Source of the DNA: DATAWZ01 sp036266975
Lineage (GTDB): Bacteria > Actinomycetota > Thermoleophilia > Solirubrobacterales > Solirubrobacteraceae
Length of the DNA stretch: 64,000 nt
Assembly: GCA_036266975.1 (NCBI GenBank)
Contig: DATAWZ010000046.1
Coordinates: 59,126-123,125, forward strand
Direction: 5' to 3'
A program made the translations under genes and the position numbers. The notes below the pieces were generated by a model. That model had not been told where the DNA came from, did no database searches, and was given only the letters and a program-made list of their open reading frames with translations. Positions 49,663-57,396 of this stretch are shown one piece after another (within the stretch, counting starts at the first letter, position 1; every line of letters starts with the position of its first letter).

Positions 49663-50948
49663 CAGATATCGACAGGCGAGGGGCCCGGCTCGCCGGCCTG
49701 ACGGCCGGCTGCGCCACCCTCGCGCTCGAGGACCGTCGCGACCGCGGTGGCGTACGCCCCGCCGAGCCAGCCGCCGCCGTTGACCGCCATCCCGACCCGG
49801 GCGTCGGGGACCTGCCGGCCGCCGGCGCGCCGGCGCAGCTGGGTGACGATCTCCACGAGCTGCGAGGTCCCGGTCGCGCCGAGCGGGTGCCCGCGGCTCA
49901 TCAGCCCCCCGCTCGTGTTGACCGGCAGCCGTCCGCCGAGCTCGGTCTCGCCGCGGCGGACGAGGTGGTGCGCCTCGCCCTCCTCGCAGATGCCGACCTC
50001 CGCGTACTGGATCAGCTCCGCCGGGGCGGCCGCGTCGTGCAGCTCGAGAACGTCCAGATCGTCCGGCCCGGCGCCCGAGGAACGGTAGACCGCGCCGACC
50101 GCGTCGGCGACCGGCGAGGACCCGCGCCCGGTGCCGGCCGCCATCTCGCAGCCGCGCACGCGCACCGGCGCCGGCACGCGCGCCGCGCGCTCGGGCGAGA
50201 CGACGACGATCGCCGCGGCGCCGTCGGTCAGCGGCGAGCACATCGAGAGCGTGAGCGGCTCGACGATCGTCCGGGCGCCGAGCACCTCCTCGATCGTCTG
50301 CGGCGTGCGGAAGTGGGCGAGCGGGTTCTCGCTCGCGTGCCGGCGGTTCTTGACGGCCACGCGCGCGAAGTCGTCGACCGAGGCGTCGGAGGACTCGAGG
50401 TACTCGCGCGCCTCGCCGGCGTAGACGTCCATCAGCACCGAGTTCGCCGCCACGACGCCCGGCTCGCTCTCGCCGATCTCCTCGATGTCGGTCGAGCCGC
50501 GCAGCGCGTTGAACGGCCGCGAGCGGTCCTCGTGGTTGAGCTGCTCGACGCCGATCGCCAGCGCCACCTCGCAGGCGCCGCTGGCCACCGACTCCCACGC
50601 GAGCTTGAACGCGCTCGAGCCCGACGCGCACGCGTTCTCGATGTTCATCAGCGGGATGCCGGCGAGCTCGGAGCCGCGCAGCGCGACCTGGCCGCGGATC
50701 ATCTCCTGCTGGGTGACCACGCCGGCGGCGGCGTTGCCGAGGAAGATGCGGCCGACCTCGCGGGCCTCCACGCCGGCGTCCTGCAGCGCCTCCCGGGCGG
50801 CCTCCATCGCCATCGAGCGCACCCCGCGCCCGGGCTGGCGGCCGAACTGGGTCATCCCCACCCCACCGATCAGCACATTGGAATTGGGGCGAGGGGCCCG
50901 GCTCGCCGGCCGTTCGGCCGGCTGCGCCACCCTCGTGTCACCATTCAT
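49662..50948 (-). CDS. thiolase (acetyl-CoA acetyltransferase family)
   Basis: A 428-residue thiolase of the SCP2-thiolase/lipid-transfer group. The nucleophile Cys107 is present in ENACASGSSAF, and the C-terminal parts have NTSGGLMSRGHPLGATG and VNGGGWLGG. It would cleave a 3-oxoacyl-CoA with CoA. Remarkably, both ends of the protein are encoded by the same palindromic repeat: RVAQPAERPASRAPR at the N terminus (50891) and GGAAGRQAGEPGPS at the C terminus (49678), in different frames. The ATG at 50948 overlaps the ligase stop. Its core fold should begin about residue 25. Confidence 0.92.
   Translation of the reverse strand: MNGDTRVAQPAERPASRAPRPNSNVLIGGVGMTQFGRQPGRGVRSMAMEAAREALQDAGVEAREVGRIFLGNAAAGVVTQQEMIRGQVALRGSELAGIPLMNIENACASGSSAFKLAWESVASGACEVALAIGVEQLNHEDRSRPFNALRGSTDIEEIGESEPGVVAANSVLMDVYAGEAREYLESSDASVDDFARVAVKNRRHASENPLAHFRTPQTIEEVLGARTIVEPLTLSMCSPLTDGAAAIVVVSPERAARVPAPVRVRGCEMAAGTGRGSSPVADAVGAVYRSSGAGPDDLDVLELHDAAAPAELIQYAEVGICEEGEAHHLVRRGETELGGRLPVNTSGGLMSRGHPLGATGTSQLVEIVTQLRRRAGGRQVPDARVGMAVNGGGWLGGAYATAVATVLEREGGAAGRQAGEPGPSPVDI
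49678..49721. repeat. palindromic repeat, copy 2 (thiolase C terminus)
   Basis: About 44 bases, GAGGGGCCCGGCTCGCCGG to GGCTGCGCCACCCTC, same orientation as the copies at 6672 and 50891. It encodes the C-terminal tail of the thiolase in another frame than copy 3. Confidence 0.7.
50891..50934. repeat. palindromic repeat, copy 3 (thiolase N terminus)
   Basis: About 44 bases with the centre CGGCCGTTCGGCCG, nearly identical to copy 2. It encodes RVAQPAERPASRAP in the N-terminal extension of the thiolase, the same frame use as copy 1 in the dioxygenase alpha gene. Confidence 0.7.
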
Positions 50949-52522
50949 CGCGCCGCGCCTCCTCCGATCCGCGTCTCGTGTCCAGCCCAGTACTGCTCGC
51001 GCAGCGTGCGCCGCTCGACCTTGCCGTACGCGCTCACCGGCAGCTCGTCGACGAAGTCGACCGCCTTGGGCTTCTTGTAGCCGGCCAGGCTCTCCGCACA
51101 GAACTCGATCAGCTCGCGCTCGCCGAGCGAGGCGCCCGGCTCGAGCACGACCACGGCGTGGACCGCCTCGCCCCAGTACTCGTCGGGGATGCCGAGCACG
51201 CACACCGCCGACACGGCGGGGTGGGTGACGATCACCTCCTCGACCTCGCGCGGGTAGACGTTGTTGCCGCCGCTGATGATCATGTCCTTGGTCCGGTCCA
51301 GGATGAACAGGTAGCCGTCCTCGTCGATCATCCCGATGTCGCCCGTGTGCAGCCAGCCGCCGCGCAGCGTCTCGGCCGTCGCCTCGGGGTTGTTCCAGTA
51401 GCCGACCATCACGACGTCGCCGCGAGCGCAGACCTCGCCCTCGACCCCGGGACCCACTTCGTTGTCGTCCGCGTCGACGATCCGGCACTCGACGTCGGTG
51501 CGAATCCTTCCGGCCGAGCCGATGCGCCGGTCGCCGCGGGCGATCAGCTCGGCGTGCTCGGCGGCGGGCAGGCCGCTGATCGTCATCGGCGCCTCACCCT
51601 GACCAAAGATCTGGGCGAAGATCGGGCCGAACGCCGCCACCGCGGCCTTCAGGTCGGTGACGTGCATCGGCGCCCCGCCGTAGGTGATCGCCTGCAGGCT
51701 CGAGAGGTCGTACTTGTTCGGGACGAAGTCCTGGAGCATCTTGATGATCATCGTCGGCGCCATGAACGCGATGTGCCCGACGCGCAGCCGCTCGACGTCG
51801 GCGAACAGCTGCTCGGGGTTGAAGGAGGCGCTCGTCGCGATGACCTGGTGGGCGCCGCGCGCCATCGCCGGCAGGCCGACGATGCCGCCGCCGTGCGACA
51901 TCGGCGCGACGTGCAGCACCACCTCGCCCACAGCGATGTTGTGCACGTCGGCGAGATGGTTCATGGCCAGGGTGCGGATCGTGCGGTGGTTCCACGTCGC
52001 GCCCTTCGGCCGCCCGGTCGTCCCCGAGGTGTAGAACAGCCACGAGAGGTCCTCGGGCTCGAGATCGAGGTGTCGCTCGAGCGCCGACCCGGCATCGAGC
52101 AGCGCCGAGTACGGCATCGTCCCGCCGTCCGCGCCCAGGCAGACACGCTCCGAGAGCTGGGGGCCGAAGTGCGCGAGGTTGGCCTTGATCCCCTCGTCGT
52201 ACTCGACCCCGTGCACGAGCACGCGGGCGCCGGAGTTCTCGACGATGTAGGCCATCTCCTTGGGGTGTAGGCGCGCGTTGACCGGCACGACGACCAGCCC
52301 CGCGGCGAAGCACCCGTAGAGCACCTCCACGCACTCCGGCCCGTTGGCCAGGACGAACGCGACGCGGTCGCCCTTGCGCAGGCCGAGCCCGAGCAGGTTC
52401 CCCGCGATGGCCAGGACCCGCTCGTGCAGCTCGGTGTACGTCTGGTGCTGGTCGCCGAAGCTGAGCGCCGGCGCGCTCCCGCGCGCGCGCGCCTGCTTGG
52501 CCAGGAACGCGGCGGTGTTCAT
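50945..52522 (-). CDS. acyl-CoA ligase (AMP-forming)
   Basis: A 525-residue adenylate-forming ligase. Loop FYTSGTTGRPKGATW near residue 165, IFGQGEAPM in place of the usual YGxTE, and HTGDIGMIDEDGYLFILDRTKDMIISGGNNVYPREVE at the hinge. It activates a carboxylic acid to a CoA ester. The GQGEAP variant is common in cyclohexanecarboxylate or medium-chain-type ligases. It is followed by the thiolase with an ATGA overlap and preceded by the DUF35 gene with a 10-base gap. Confidence 0.92.
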   Translation of the reverse strand: MNTAAFLAKQARARGSAPALSFGDQHQTYTELHERVLAIAGNLLGLGLRKGDRVAFVLANGPECVEVLYGCFAAGLVVVPVNARLHPKEMAYIVENSGARVLVHGVEYDEGIKANLAHFGPQLSERVCLGADGGTMPYSALLDAGSALERHLDLEPEDLSWLFYTSGTTGRPKGATWNHRTIRTLAMNHLADVHNIAVGEVVLHVAPMSHGGGIVGLPAMARGAHQVIATSASFNPEQLFADVERLRVGHIAFMAPTMIIKMLQDFVPNKYDLSSLQAITYGGAPMHVTDLKAAVAAFGPIFAQIFGQGEAPMTISGLPAAEHAELIARGDRRIGSAGRIRTDVECRIVDADDNEVGPGVEGEVCARGDVVMVGYWNNPEATAETLRGGWLHTGDIGMIDEDGYLFILDRTKDMIISGGNNVYPREVEEVIVTHPAVSAVCVLGIPDEYWGEAVHAVVVLEPGASLGERELIEFCAESLAGYKKPKAVDFVDELPVSAYGKVERRTLREQYWAGHETRIGGGAAR

Positions 52523-52532
52523 CGCCCCGCCC

Positions 52533-52925
52533 CTACGCGATCGCGAACCACGGGATCGGGCGCTGCTTGACTTCCTCCGCGGGGGCAGGATCGAAGCGCA
52601 CCTTCACGTCGCAGTCGTACGCGTCGTAGTTGCGGTCCTCGCCGGTCGGGCGCAGCCGCCCGGTGAGCTGCGGGCCCTCGGCGAGCTTGATCACCCCGAG
52701 CGCGTAGGGCAGGTCCTCCTCGAAGCCGGTCGGCGGCACCGCGCGCACGACGGTCCAGCTGTGCAGGACACCCTCGCCGCTCGCCGGCGTCCAGCCGAGG
52801 TCCGCGGACTGGCAGAACGGGCAGTGGTGGCGCGGGTACAGGTTCGGCTTGCCGCACGAATTGCAGGACTGCAGCAGCAGCTCGCCGCGCTCCAGCCCCT
52901 CGCGGAACCCCTCGATGATCCCCAT
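52533..52925 (-). CDS. DUF35 Zn-ribbon/OB-fold protein
   Basis: A 130-residue protein. Four cysteines form a rubredoxin-like zinc ribbon (Cys21, Cys24, Cys35, Cys38; CNSCGKPNLYPRHHCPFC), followed by an OB-fold with GVLHSWTVV and PYALGVIKLAEGPQLTGRL. DUF35 proteins pair with thiolase-like enzymes; in sterol side-chain breakdown ChsH2-DUF35 binds the aldolase Ltp2. Its partner here is the thiolase-like protein encoded at 52931, which begins 5 bases upstream of this gene. Its function would be to form the active heteromer. Confidence 0.88.
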   Translation of the reverse strand: MGIIEGFREGLERGELLLQSCNSCGKPNLYPRHHCPFCQSADLGWTPASGEGVLHSWTVVRAVPPTGFEEDLPYALGVIKLAEGPQLTGRLRPTGEDRNYDAYDCDVKVRFDPAPAEEVKQRPIPWFAIA

Positions 52926-52930
52926 GACCC

Positions 52931-54154
52931 TCAGCCTCCGATCGCGGTCTTCTCGAGCAACAGCACCTGGGCGTCCATGTACGTGCCCCCGGTGCCTCCG
53001 ATCACGCAGCGGCTCACGCCGTCGAGCTGGCGCTCGGACTCGGCGCGCCCGAGCAGCTGGCGAACGCCCTCGATCAGCAGCGCGGTGCCGCCGCCGACGC
53101 CGGTGTGCCCGGCCGACAGCAAGCCGCCGTTGGTGTTCAGGGGAAAGCGTCCCCCCGGGGCGGCGTGGCCGGCGGCGAAGAAGCGGGCGCCGTCGCCGGG
53201 CTCGCAGATCCCGAGCCCTTCGATGGCGATCGTCGTCACCGCGGCGTAGGAGTCGTAGACCTCGCCGAACTGGGCGTCGTGCGGCCCCCAGCCCGACTGC
53301 GCGTAGGCGCGCTCGGCCGCCGTCTTCCAACCCAGCGCGCCGATGTTGGGCTCCTGGCCGATGGAGTAGTGGCTCACGCAGCCGCCCGAGCCGGCCACGC
53401 GCACGGCGGCGTCGGTGCGCCCGCGGGCGTTCTCGGCGCCGGTCATCACGAACGCAGCGGCGCCGTCGGCGAGCATCGGGCACTCCATCGCGTGCAGCGG
53501 GTCGGCGACGACCTTGGAGGCGAGCACCCGCTCGATCGTCAGCGACTTGTCCTTGTACATCGCGTTGGGGTTGAGCTTGGCCCAGTCGCGCAGGCTCACG
53601 CACACCGAGGCCATGTCCTCGGGCGTGGAGCCGCTGTCGTGCATGTAGCGCCGGTGGATCAGGCCACCGACGGCGTTGAACGAGAGCCCGGTGGGACGCT
53701 CCCACTCGGCGGGGATGCCGTTGTGGCTGAGCATCGTCACCATCGCCGCCAGGTCGGCGGAGCCCCAGCGCTCGCATTGCAGGACGAGCACCGTGCGAGC
53801 GTGGCCGGAGGCGATCAGCCCCGACGCGGTGCGGACCGCGTTGTCGCTGGTCGAGCCGCCGGAGTGCACCATGAAGCTCGACTTGATGTGCCCGTGCAAC
53901 CCCATCTGCTCGACCACGCGCGAGAAGATCAGGTCGGCCTGGTCGTCGAAGGAGTGCAGGCAGGGGATCAGCATGATCGTGTCGACCTCGTTCGGCGCCA
54001 CCTTGGCGTCGCGCAGCGCGCGCAGGCCGACCTCGACGAGGTCGCCGATGAAGCTGCGGTCGGGGTAGCGACCCGACGGGATCTCGCCGACGCCGATGAA
54101 CAGCGGGTCGTTGGGGTCGCCGTCCTTCACGTGCAGCTTGGGCATTTCAGTCAT
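52931..54154 (-). CDS. thiolase-like protein without the nucleophilic cysteine
   Basis: A 407-residue thiolase-fold protein. The region that should hold the nucleophile reads FMVHSGGSTSDNA, with Ser at 98 and no Cys, whereas the C-terminal NTNGGLLSAGHTGVGGG keeps the His. Loss of the Cys beside a DUF35 gene matches Ltp2-type retro-aldolases or related lipid-transfer proteins, rather than true thiolases. It may cleave a beta-hydroxyacyl-CoA. The ATG at 54154 is preferred over a TTG at 54157. It overlaps the MaoC gene upstream by 8 bases. Confidence 0.88.
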   Translation of the reverse strand: MTEMPKLHVKDGDPNDPLFIGVGEIPSGRYPDRSFIGDLVEVGLRALRDAKVAPNEVDTIMLIPCLHSFDDQADLIFSRVVEQMGLHGHIKSSFMVHSGGSTSDNAVRTASGLIASGHARTVLVLQCERWGSADLAAMVTMLSHNGIPAEWERPTGLSFNAVGGLIHRRYMHDSGSTPEDMASVCVSLRDWAKLNPNAMYKDKSLTIERVLASKVVADPLHAMECPMLADGAAAFVMTGAENARGRTDAAVRVAGSGGCVSHYSIGQEPNIGALGWKTAAERAYAQSGWGPHDAQFGEVYDSYAAVTTIAIEGLGICEPGDGARFFAAGHAAPGGRFPLNTNGGLLSAGHTGVGGGTALLIEGVRQLLGRAESERQLDGVSRCVIGGTGGTYMDAQVLLLEKTAIGG

Positions 54155-54629
54155 CAAGAGCCGGTCTCCTCCGCGCGAGCATCACCTGGGTAAACGAGAG
54201 CACCTCCTCGTCGCGCTGGTTGCGCGCCGAGTAGGCCATGTGGAGCGTGCCGTACTTCGGGTTCTCGCCCTCCTCGCAGGCGGCGACCTCGGCGCGGACG
54301 TGGATCGTGTCGCCGGGCAGCACCGGCTTCTTGGCGCGCAGCCCTTGGACCTCGAGCAGCGCGACGATCCCGTCGCCGTAGTAGTTGGTCATCCCGACGA
54401 GCCCGACCGCGATGCAGAACGTGAACGGTCCGTGCGCGATCCGGGTCCCGAAGCGCCCGGCCTTGCCGAACTCCTCGTCGATGTGCAGCGGATAGTGATC
54501 ACCGGTCAGCCCCGCGAACGTCGTCAGATCGCCAACATCGATCGTGCGGCCGCGCGTGATCAGCACGTCGCCCACCTGGAAATCCTCGAAGAATCGCTCC
54601 GGGGGGTCGCGGAAGATTCGTTCGCTCAC
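54147..54629 (-). CDS. MaoC-like enoyl-CoA hydratase
   Basis: A 160-residue single hotdog protein with the hydratase-2 motif FAGLTGDHYPLHIDEEFGKAGRFGTRIAHGPF, catalytic Asp and His present. It would hydrate an enoyl-CoA to the beta-hydroxyacyl-CoA that the thiolase-like protein downstream could cleave. I choose the GTG at 54629 because GGGAG lies upstream and because the ATG at 54698 would put the operator inside the gene. It is the first gene of the operon that runs through the DUF35, ligase, thiolase and hydratase genes. Confidence 0.9.
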   Translation of the reverse strand: MSERIFRDPPERFFEDFQVGDVLITRGRTIDVGDLTTFAGLTGDHYPLHIDEEFGKAGRFGTRIAHGPFTFCIAVGLVGMTNYYGDGIVALLEVQGLRAKKPVLPGDTIHVRAEVAACEEGENPKYGTLHMAYSARNQRDEEVLSFTQVMLARRRPALDD

Positions 54630-54649
54630 GACCGTCGCTCCCACAAACA

Positions 54650-54663
54650 AACAATCATTTGTT
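54650..54663. promoter_or_regulatory. AACAAKCRTTTGTT operator, MaoC/thiolase operon promoter
   Basis: AACAATCATTTGTT, exact consensus, 21 bases upstream of the MaoC start, head of the minus-strand operon to 48844. Confidence 0.7.
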
Positions 54664-54720
54664 CTTGGAGTATATGGGAAAAGGCCCGAGGCGGTCACGC
54701 CCTCCCGAGCGTGGAAACCA

Positions 54721-55311
54721 TTAGGAGCGCTGCAGCCCGAGCAACAGGGCGTCGGCGATGCGCTCGGCGATCTCCTCGGCCCCGGCGGGACCCTGCGGGG
54801 AGTACCACTCCATCGACCAGTTGAGCGCGCCGAGCACGCCGAGGATTGCGATGCGCGGCTCGAGCGTGTCGCGGAAGACGCCCGCGGCGACGCCGTCGGC
54901 CATGATCGAGGAGAACACCTGCTCGTAGGCGCGGCGCTTCTCGATGATGCGGTCCTTGTAGGCGCCGGTCAGGTGGCGCCACTGGTGGAAGATGCACAGC
55001 GCCCGCGCCGGGTTCTCGACCACCGACTCGATGTGCGCGCGGATCGCGCCGCGCAGGCGCAGGTCGGCCCGCTCGCTGGAGACCCGGATCGGCTCGACGA
55101 GCTCGAGTGCGCGATCCATGCCGTTCTCCACGATCTCGAGCAGGAGCGTCTCCTTGCCGTCGATGTGGGCGTACAGGCTCCCGGGCAGGACCCCGACCTC
55201 CTCGGCGATCCGGCGCATCGTCGTGCCCTCGTAGCCGTGCTCGCCGAACAACGTGGTGGCGACCGCGACGATCGACTCACGCGGGTTGGCCAGGTTCCGT
55301 CGAGTGCTCAC
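54721..55311 (-). CDS. TetR-family regulator (probable regulator of the AACAA regulon)
   Basis: A 196-residue TetR-type repressor. The DNA-binding helix-turn-helix is ESIVAVATTLFGEHGYEGTTMRRIAEEVGVLPGSLYAHIDGKETLLLEI, split over residues 12-60. The C-terminal part contains CIFHQWRHLTGAYKDRI and WSMEWYSPQGP, patterns seen in KstR2-like regulators that bind CoA thioesters. It begins with a GTG. An operator lies 42 bases upstream, so it is probably autoregulated, and the same site precedes five other transcription units. The AMP-dependent ligase is divergent from it. Confidence 0.92.
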   Translation of the reverse strand: MSTRRNLANPRESIVAVATTLFGEHGYEGTTMRRIAEEVGVLPGSLYAHIDGKETLLLEIVENGMDRALELVEPIRVSSERADLRLRGAIRAHIESVVENPARALCIFHQWRHLTGAYKDRIIEKRRAYEQVFSSIMADGVAAGVFRDTLEPRIAILGVLGALNWSMEWYSPQGPAGAEEIAERIADALLLGLQRS

Positions 55312-55352
55312 CGGGCTACAACGTAGTGGCCTGGCCGGTCGCGATCAACATC

Positions 55353-55366
55353 AACAATCGTTTGTT
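55353..55366. promoter_or_regulatory. AACAAKCRTTTGTT operator, TetR/ligase divergent promoter
   Basis: AACAATCGTTTGTT, exact consensus, in the 179-base gap between the TetR gene (minus) and the phenylacetate-CoA-ligase-like gene (plus). Confidence 0.7.
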
Positions 55367-55490
55367 CGCCTGCGACCCGGCTCGCCAAGTCCCTGTGAAA
55401 GTGCACAACGGACGGGGGCAACCGCCTCGACGAATGATCGCGCGGCCGTACAATCGCCCCGTCCAGAGGAGGTGGTCGGTCGTATCCGAC

Positions 55491-56822
55491 GTGAGGCCGG
55501 CAGGGATTTACGATCCGGCGCGCGAGACGATGTCCCGCGAGGAGCGCGAGGCGCGTGCGCTGGCCCAGCTGCAGCTCCAGCTGCGGCGTTGCTACGCCGA
55601 GGTGCCGTTCTATACGCGCCACTGGGACGCCCACGGCTTTCACCCCGATCAGGTCGTGACCTGGTCGAACTTCACCGAGCGCTGCCCGGTGATCGACAAG
55701 GCGATGCTGTCCGCCGACCAGGAGGCGCACCCGCCCTTCGGCAGCTATCTGGGCATCGAGGGCCACGACATCGCCCGCATCCAGTCCTCGACGGGGACCT
55801 CCGGGCGCCCGACGGTCTACGGCGTCGGCGACGCCGACTGGCATCGGGCCGGCGACCTGTTCGCGATGACCCAGTACGCGATGGGAGTGCGCCGCGACGA
55901 CATCGTGCAGTTCGCGTTCCCGTTCAGCCTGTTCTTCGGCGGGTGGGGAACGCTGTACGGTGCCGAGCGCCTGGGCGCGACCGTGCTGCCGGTCGGGTTC
56001 GCCGAGACCCGGATGCACCTGACCATGCTCGAGCGCGTCGGCTCGACGGTCCTGGAGGCCACCCCCTCCTACCTGCTGCACATGGCCGAAGTCGCGCGGG
56101 AGATCGGGATGGACCCCGCGGCGTCGACCGTCCGCCGGGCGATCGTCGGCGGCGAGCCCGGCGGCGCGATCCCCTCCACGCGGCGGCGAATCATGCAGGC
56201 GTGGGGCCTTGACTCGGTGTGCGACTCGGGCTCGACCTCGGAGATGTTCCCCTTCTGCACGAACAGCGAGTGCACCGCGATGCGGGGGCCACACGTATGG
56301 TGCGACGAGGTCTGGGCCGAGATCGTCGACCCGCAGGACCCCTCCCGGGCGCTCGCCGATGGCGAGCACGGCGCGATCGTCTACACGCACCTGTGGCGCA
56401 CCTCGCAGCCGATGATCCGCTTCGCCGCCAAGGACGGCGCGTCGCTGATCCACGACCCCTGCCCGTGCGGGCGCACCTACCCCCGCATCCCCGGCGGCGT
56501 GCAGGGGCGCTTCGACGACATGCTCGTCGTGCGCGGCGTGAACGTCTTCCCCTCGGCCATCGAACGGTCCCTCGGCGAGGACCCCCAGTACGGCGGCGAG
56601 TTCCGGATCTACGTCACCCGCAACGGGACGATGGACGAGATCGCCGTGCAGGCCGAGGTGCGCCCCGACGGGGTGGGGCCGGCCGTGGTGGCCGAGCGCC
56701 TCGGCGAGGCGCTGCGGGCCAGCTGCCAGATCCGAATCCCGGTGACGGCGGTCGAGCCCGGAACCTTCGAACGGGCGACGCTCAAGGCGCGTCGCGTGAT
56801 CGATCAACGAGGGGGTCAGTGA
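55491..56822 (+). CDS. phenylacetate-CoA ligase-like AMP-forming ligase
   Basis: A ligase of about 443 residues, resembling the PaaK group. Motifs: ARETMSREEREARALAQLQLQLRRCYAEVPFY at the N terminus, the loop QSSTGTSGRPTVYG, the zinc-like DPCPCGRTYPRI and the hinge GRFDDMLVVRGVNVFPSAIE. It activates an aromatic or other acid as the CoA ester. The start is uncertain: GTG 55491 begins the usual family N terminus but is 18 bases from the GGAGG at 55467, while ATG 55434 has no better site. The operator at 55353 precedes it. Confidence 0.88.
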   Translation: MRPAGIYDPARETMSREEREARALAQLQLQLRRCYAEVPFYTRHWDAHGFHPDQVVTWSNFTERCPVIDKAMLSADQEAHPPFGSYLGIEGHDIARIQSSTGTSGRPTVYGVGDADWHRAGDLFAMTQYAMGVRRDDIVQFAFPFSLFFGGWGTLYGAERLGATVLPVGFAETRMHLTMLERVGSTVLEATPSYLLHMAEVAREIGMDPAASTVRRAIVGGEPGGAIPSTRRRIMQAWGLDSVCDSGSTSEMFPFCTNSECTAMRGPHVWCDEVWAEIVDPQDPSRALADGEHGAIVYTHLWRTSQPMIRFAAKDGASLIHDPCPCGRTYPRIPGGVQGRFDDMLVVRGVNVFPSAIERSLGEDPQYGGEFRIYVTRNGTMDEIAVQAEVRPDGVGPAVVAERLGEALRASCQIRIPVTAVEPGTFERATLKARRVIDQRGGQ

Positions 56823-56920
56823 ACGCAACACCCTCGACGGGTCTACCGTACGTTTGTTTATACTCGCACCAACGCGCGGCGTAGGCAGCGCCGCGCGACT
56901 GAGAGGGACGTGGTTTTGAG

Positions 56921-57370
56921 ATGACTACACGGGCGCATTCCGAGCGACCGACGTCGCCAGCGGCGACCGGACCGGCTCCGCGCGTACAGGACAACCGCTC
57001 GCCGAGTGAGCGGGTGGATCGATTCTTCACGCTGCTCGGCGGCGCGCTGGCCAACGAGGAGATCGCCGAGCGGGTCGGCGACTCGGGCCTCGTCGTGCGA
57101 GTGTTCATCACCGACCTGCCCGACGACGCGATCACGCTGCGCCTGGACCGCACGCCACCGAGCGTCCACCGCGGCGCCCACGAAGCCACGGTCGACGTAC
57201 GCCTGGAGCTGCCCTCGTCGGCCGTCGAGCAGGTGATCCTCGAGCCCGGCTACCTGCCGATGGAGATCCTCGCCGGGCGCGTGCGCTTCTCGGGCCCGGT
57301 GCGCAAGCTGCTGCGCGTGCTGCCGATCCTGCGCGCCGGCGCGCGCGCGGCTCGCCGGCCGGCCGCCTGA
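56921..57370 (+). CDS. SCP2-like protein
   Basis: A 149-residue protein. After a flexible 28-residue N terminus, an SCP2-like domain is seen: ERVDRFFTLLGGALANEEIAERV, DDAITLRLDRTP, DVRLELPSSAVEQVILEPGYLPMEILAGRVRFSGPVRKLLRVLPIL. It resembles the product of 8306 in the final segment. Ligand unknown; probably hydrophobic or a CoA thioester. The start at 56921 follows 98 bases after the ligase stop; a half-operator CGTTTGTT is at 56851-56858. Confidence 0.68.
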   Translation: MTTRAHSERPTSPAATGPAPRVQDNRSPSERVDRFFTLLGGALANEEIAERVGDSGLVVRVFITDLPDDAITLRLDRTPPSVHRGAHEATVDVRLELPSSAVEQVILEPGYLPMEILAGRVRFSGPVRKLLRVLPILRAGARAARRPAA

Positions 57371-57371
57371 G

Positions 57372-57396
57372 CCGGCCGGCCGCCTGATCCGGCCGG
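57372..57396. terminator. hairpin between convergent SCP2-like and SDR genes
   Basis: Stem CCGGCCGG / CCGGCCGG with a 9-base loop in the 26-base gap between stops at 57370 and 57397. Confidence 0.5.

Noticed and set aside
56845..56858. Seventh AACAAKCRTTTGTT operator
   Set aside because: ACCGTACGTTTGTT keeps only the right half; the left arm is lost. Kept as a possible half-site only.
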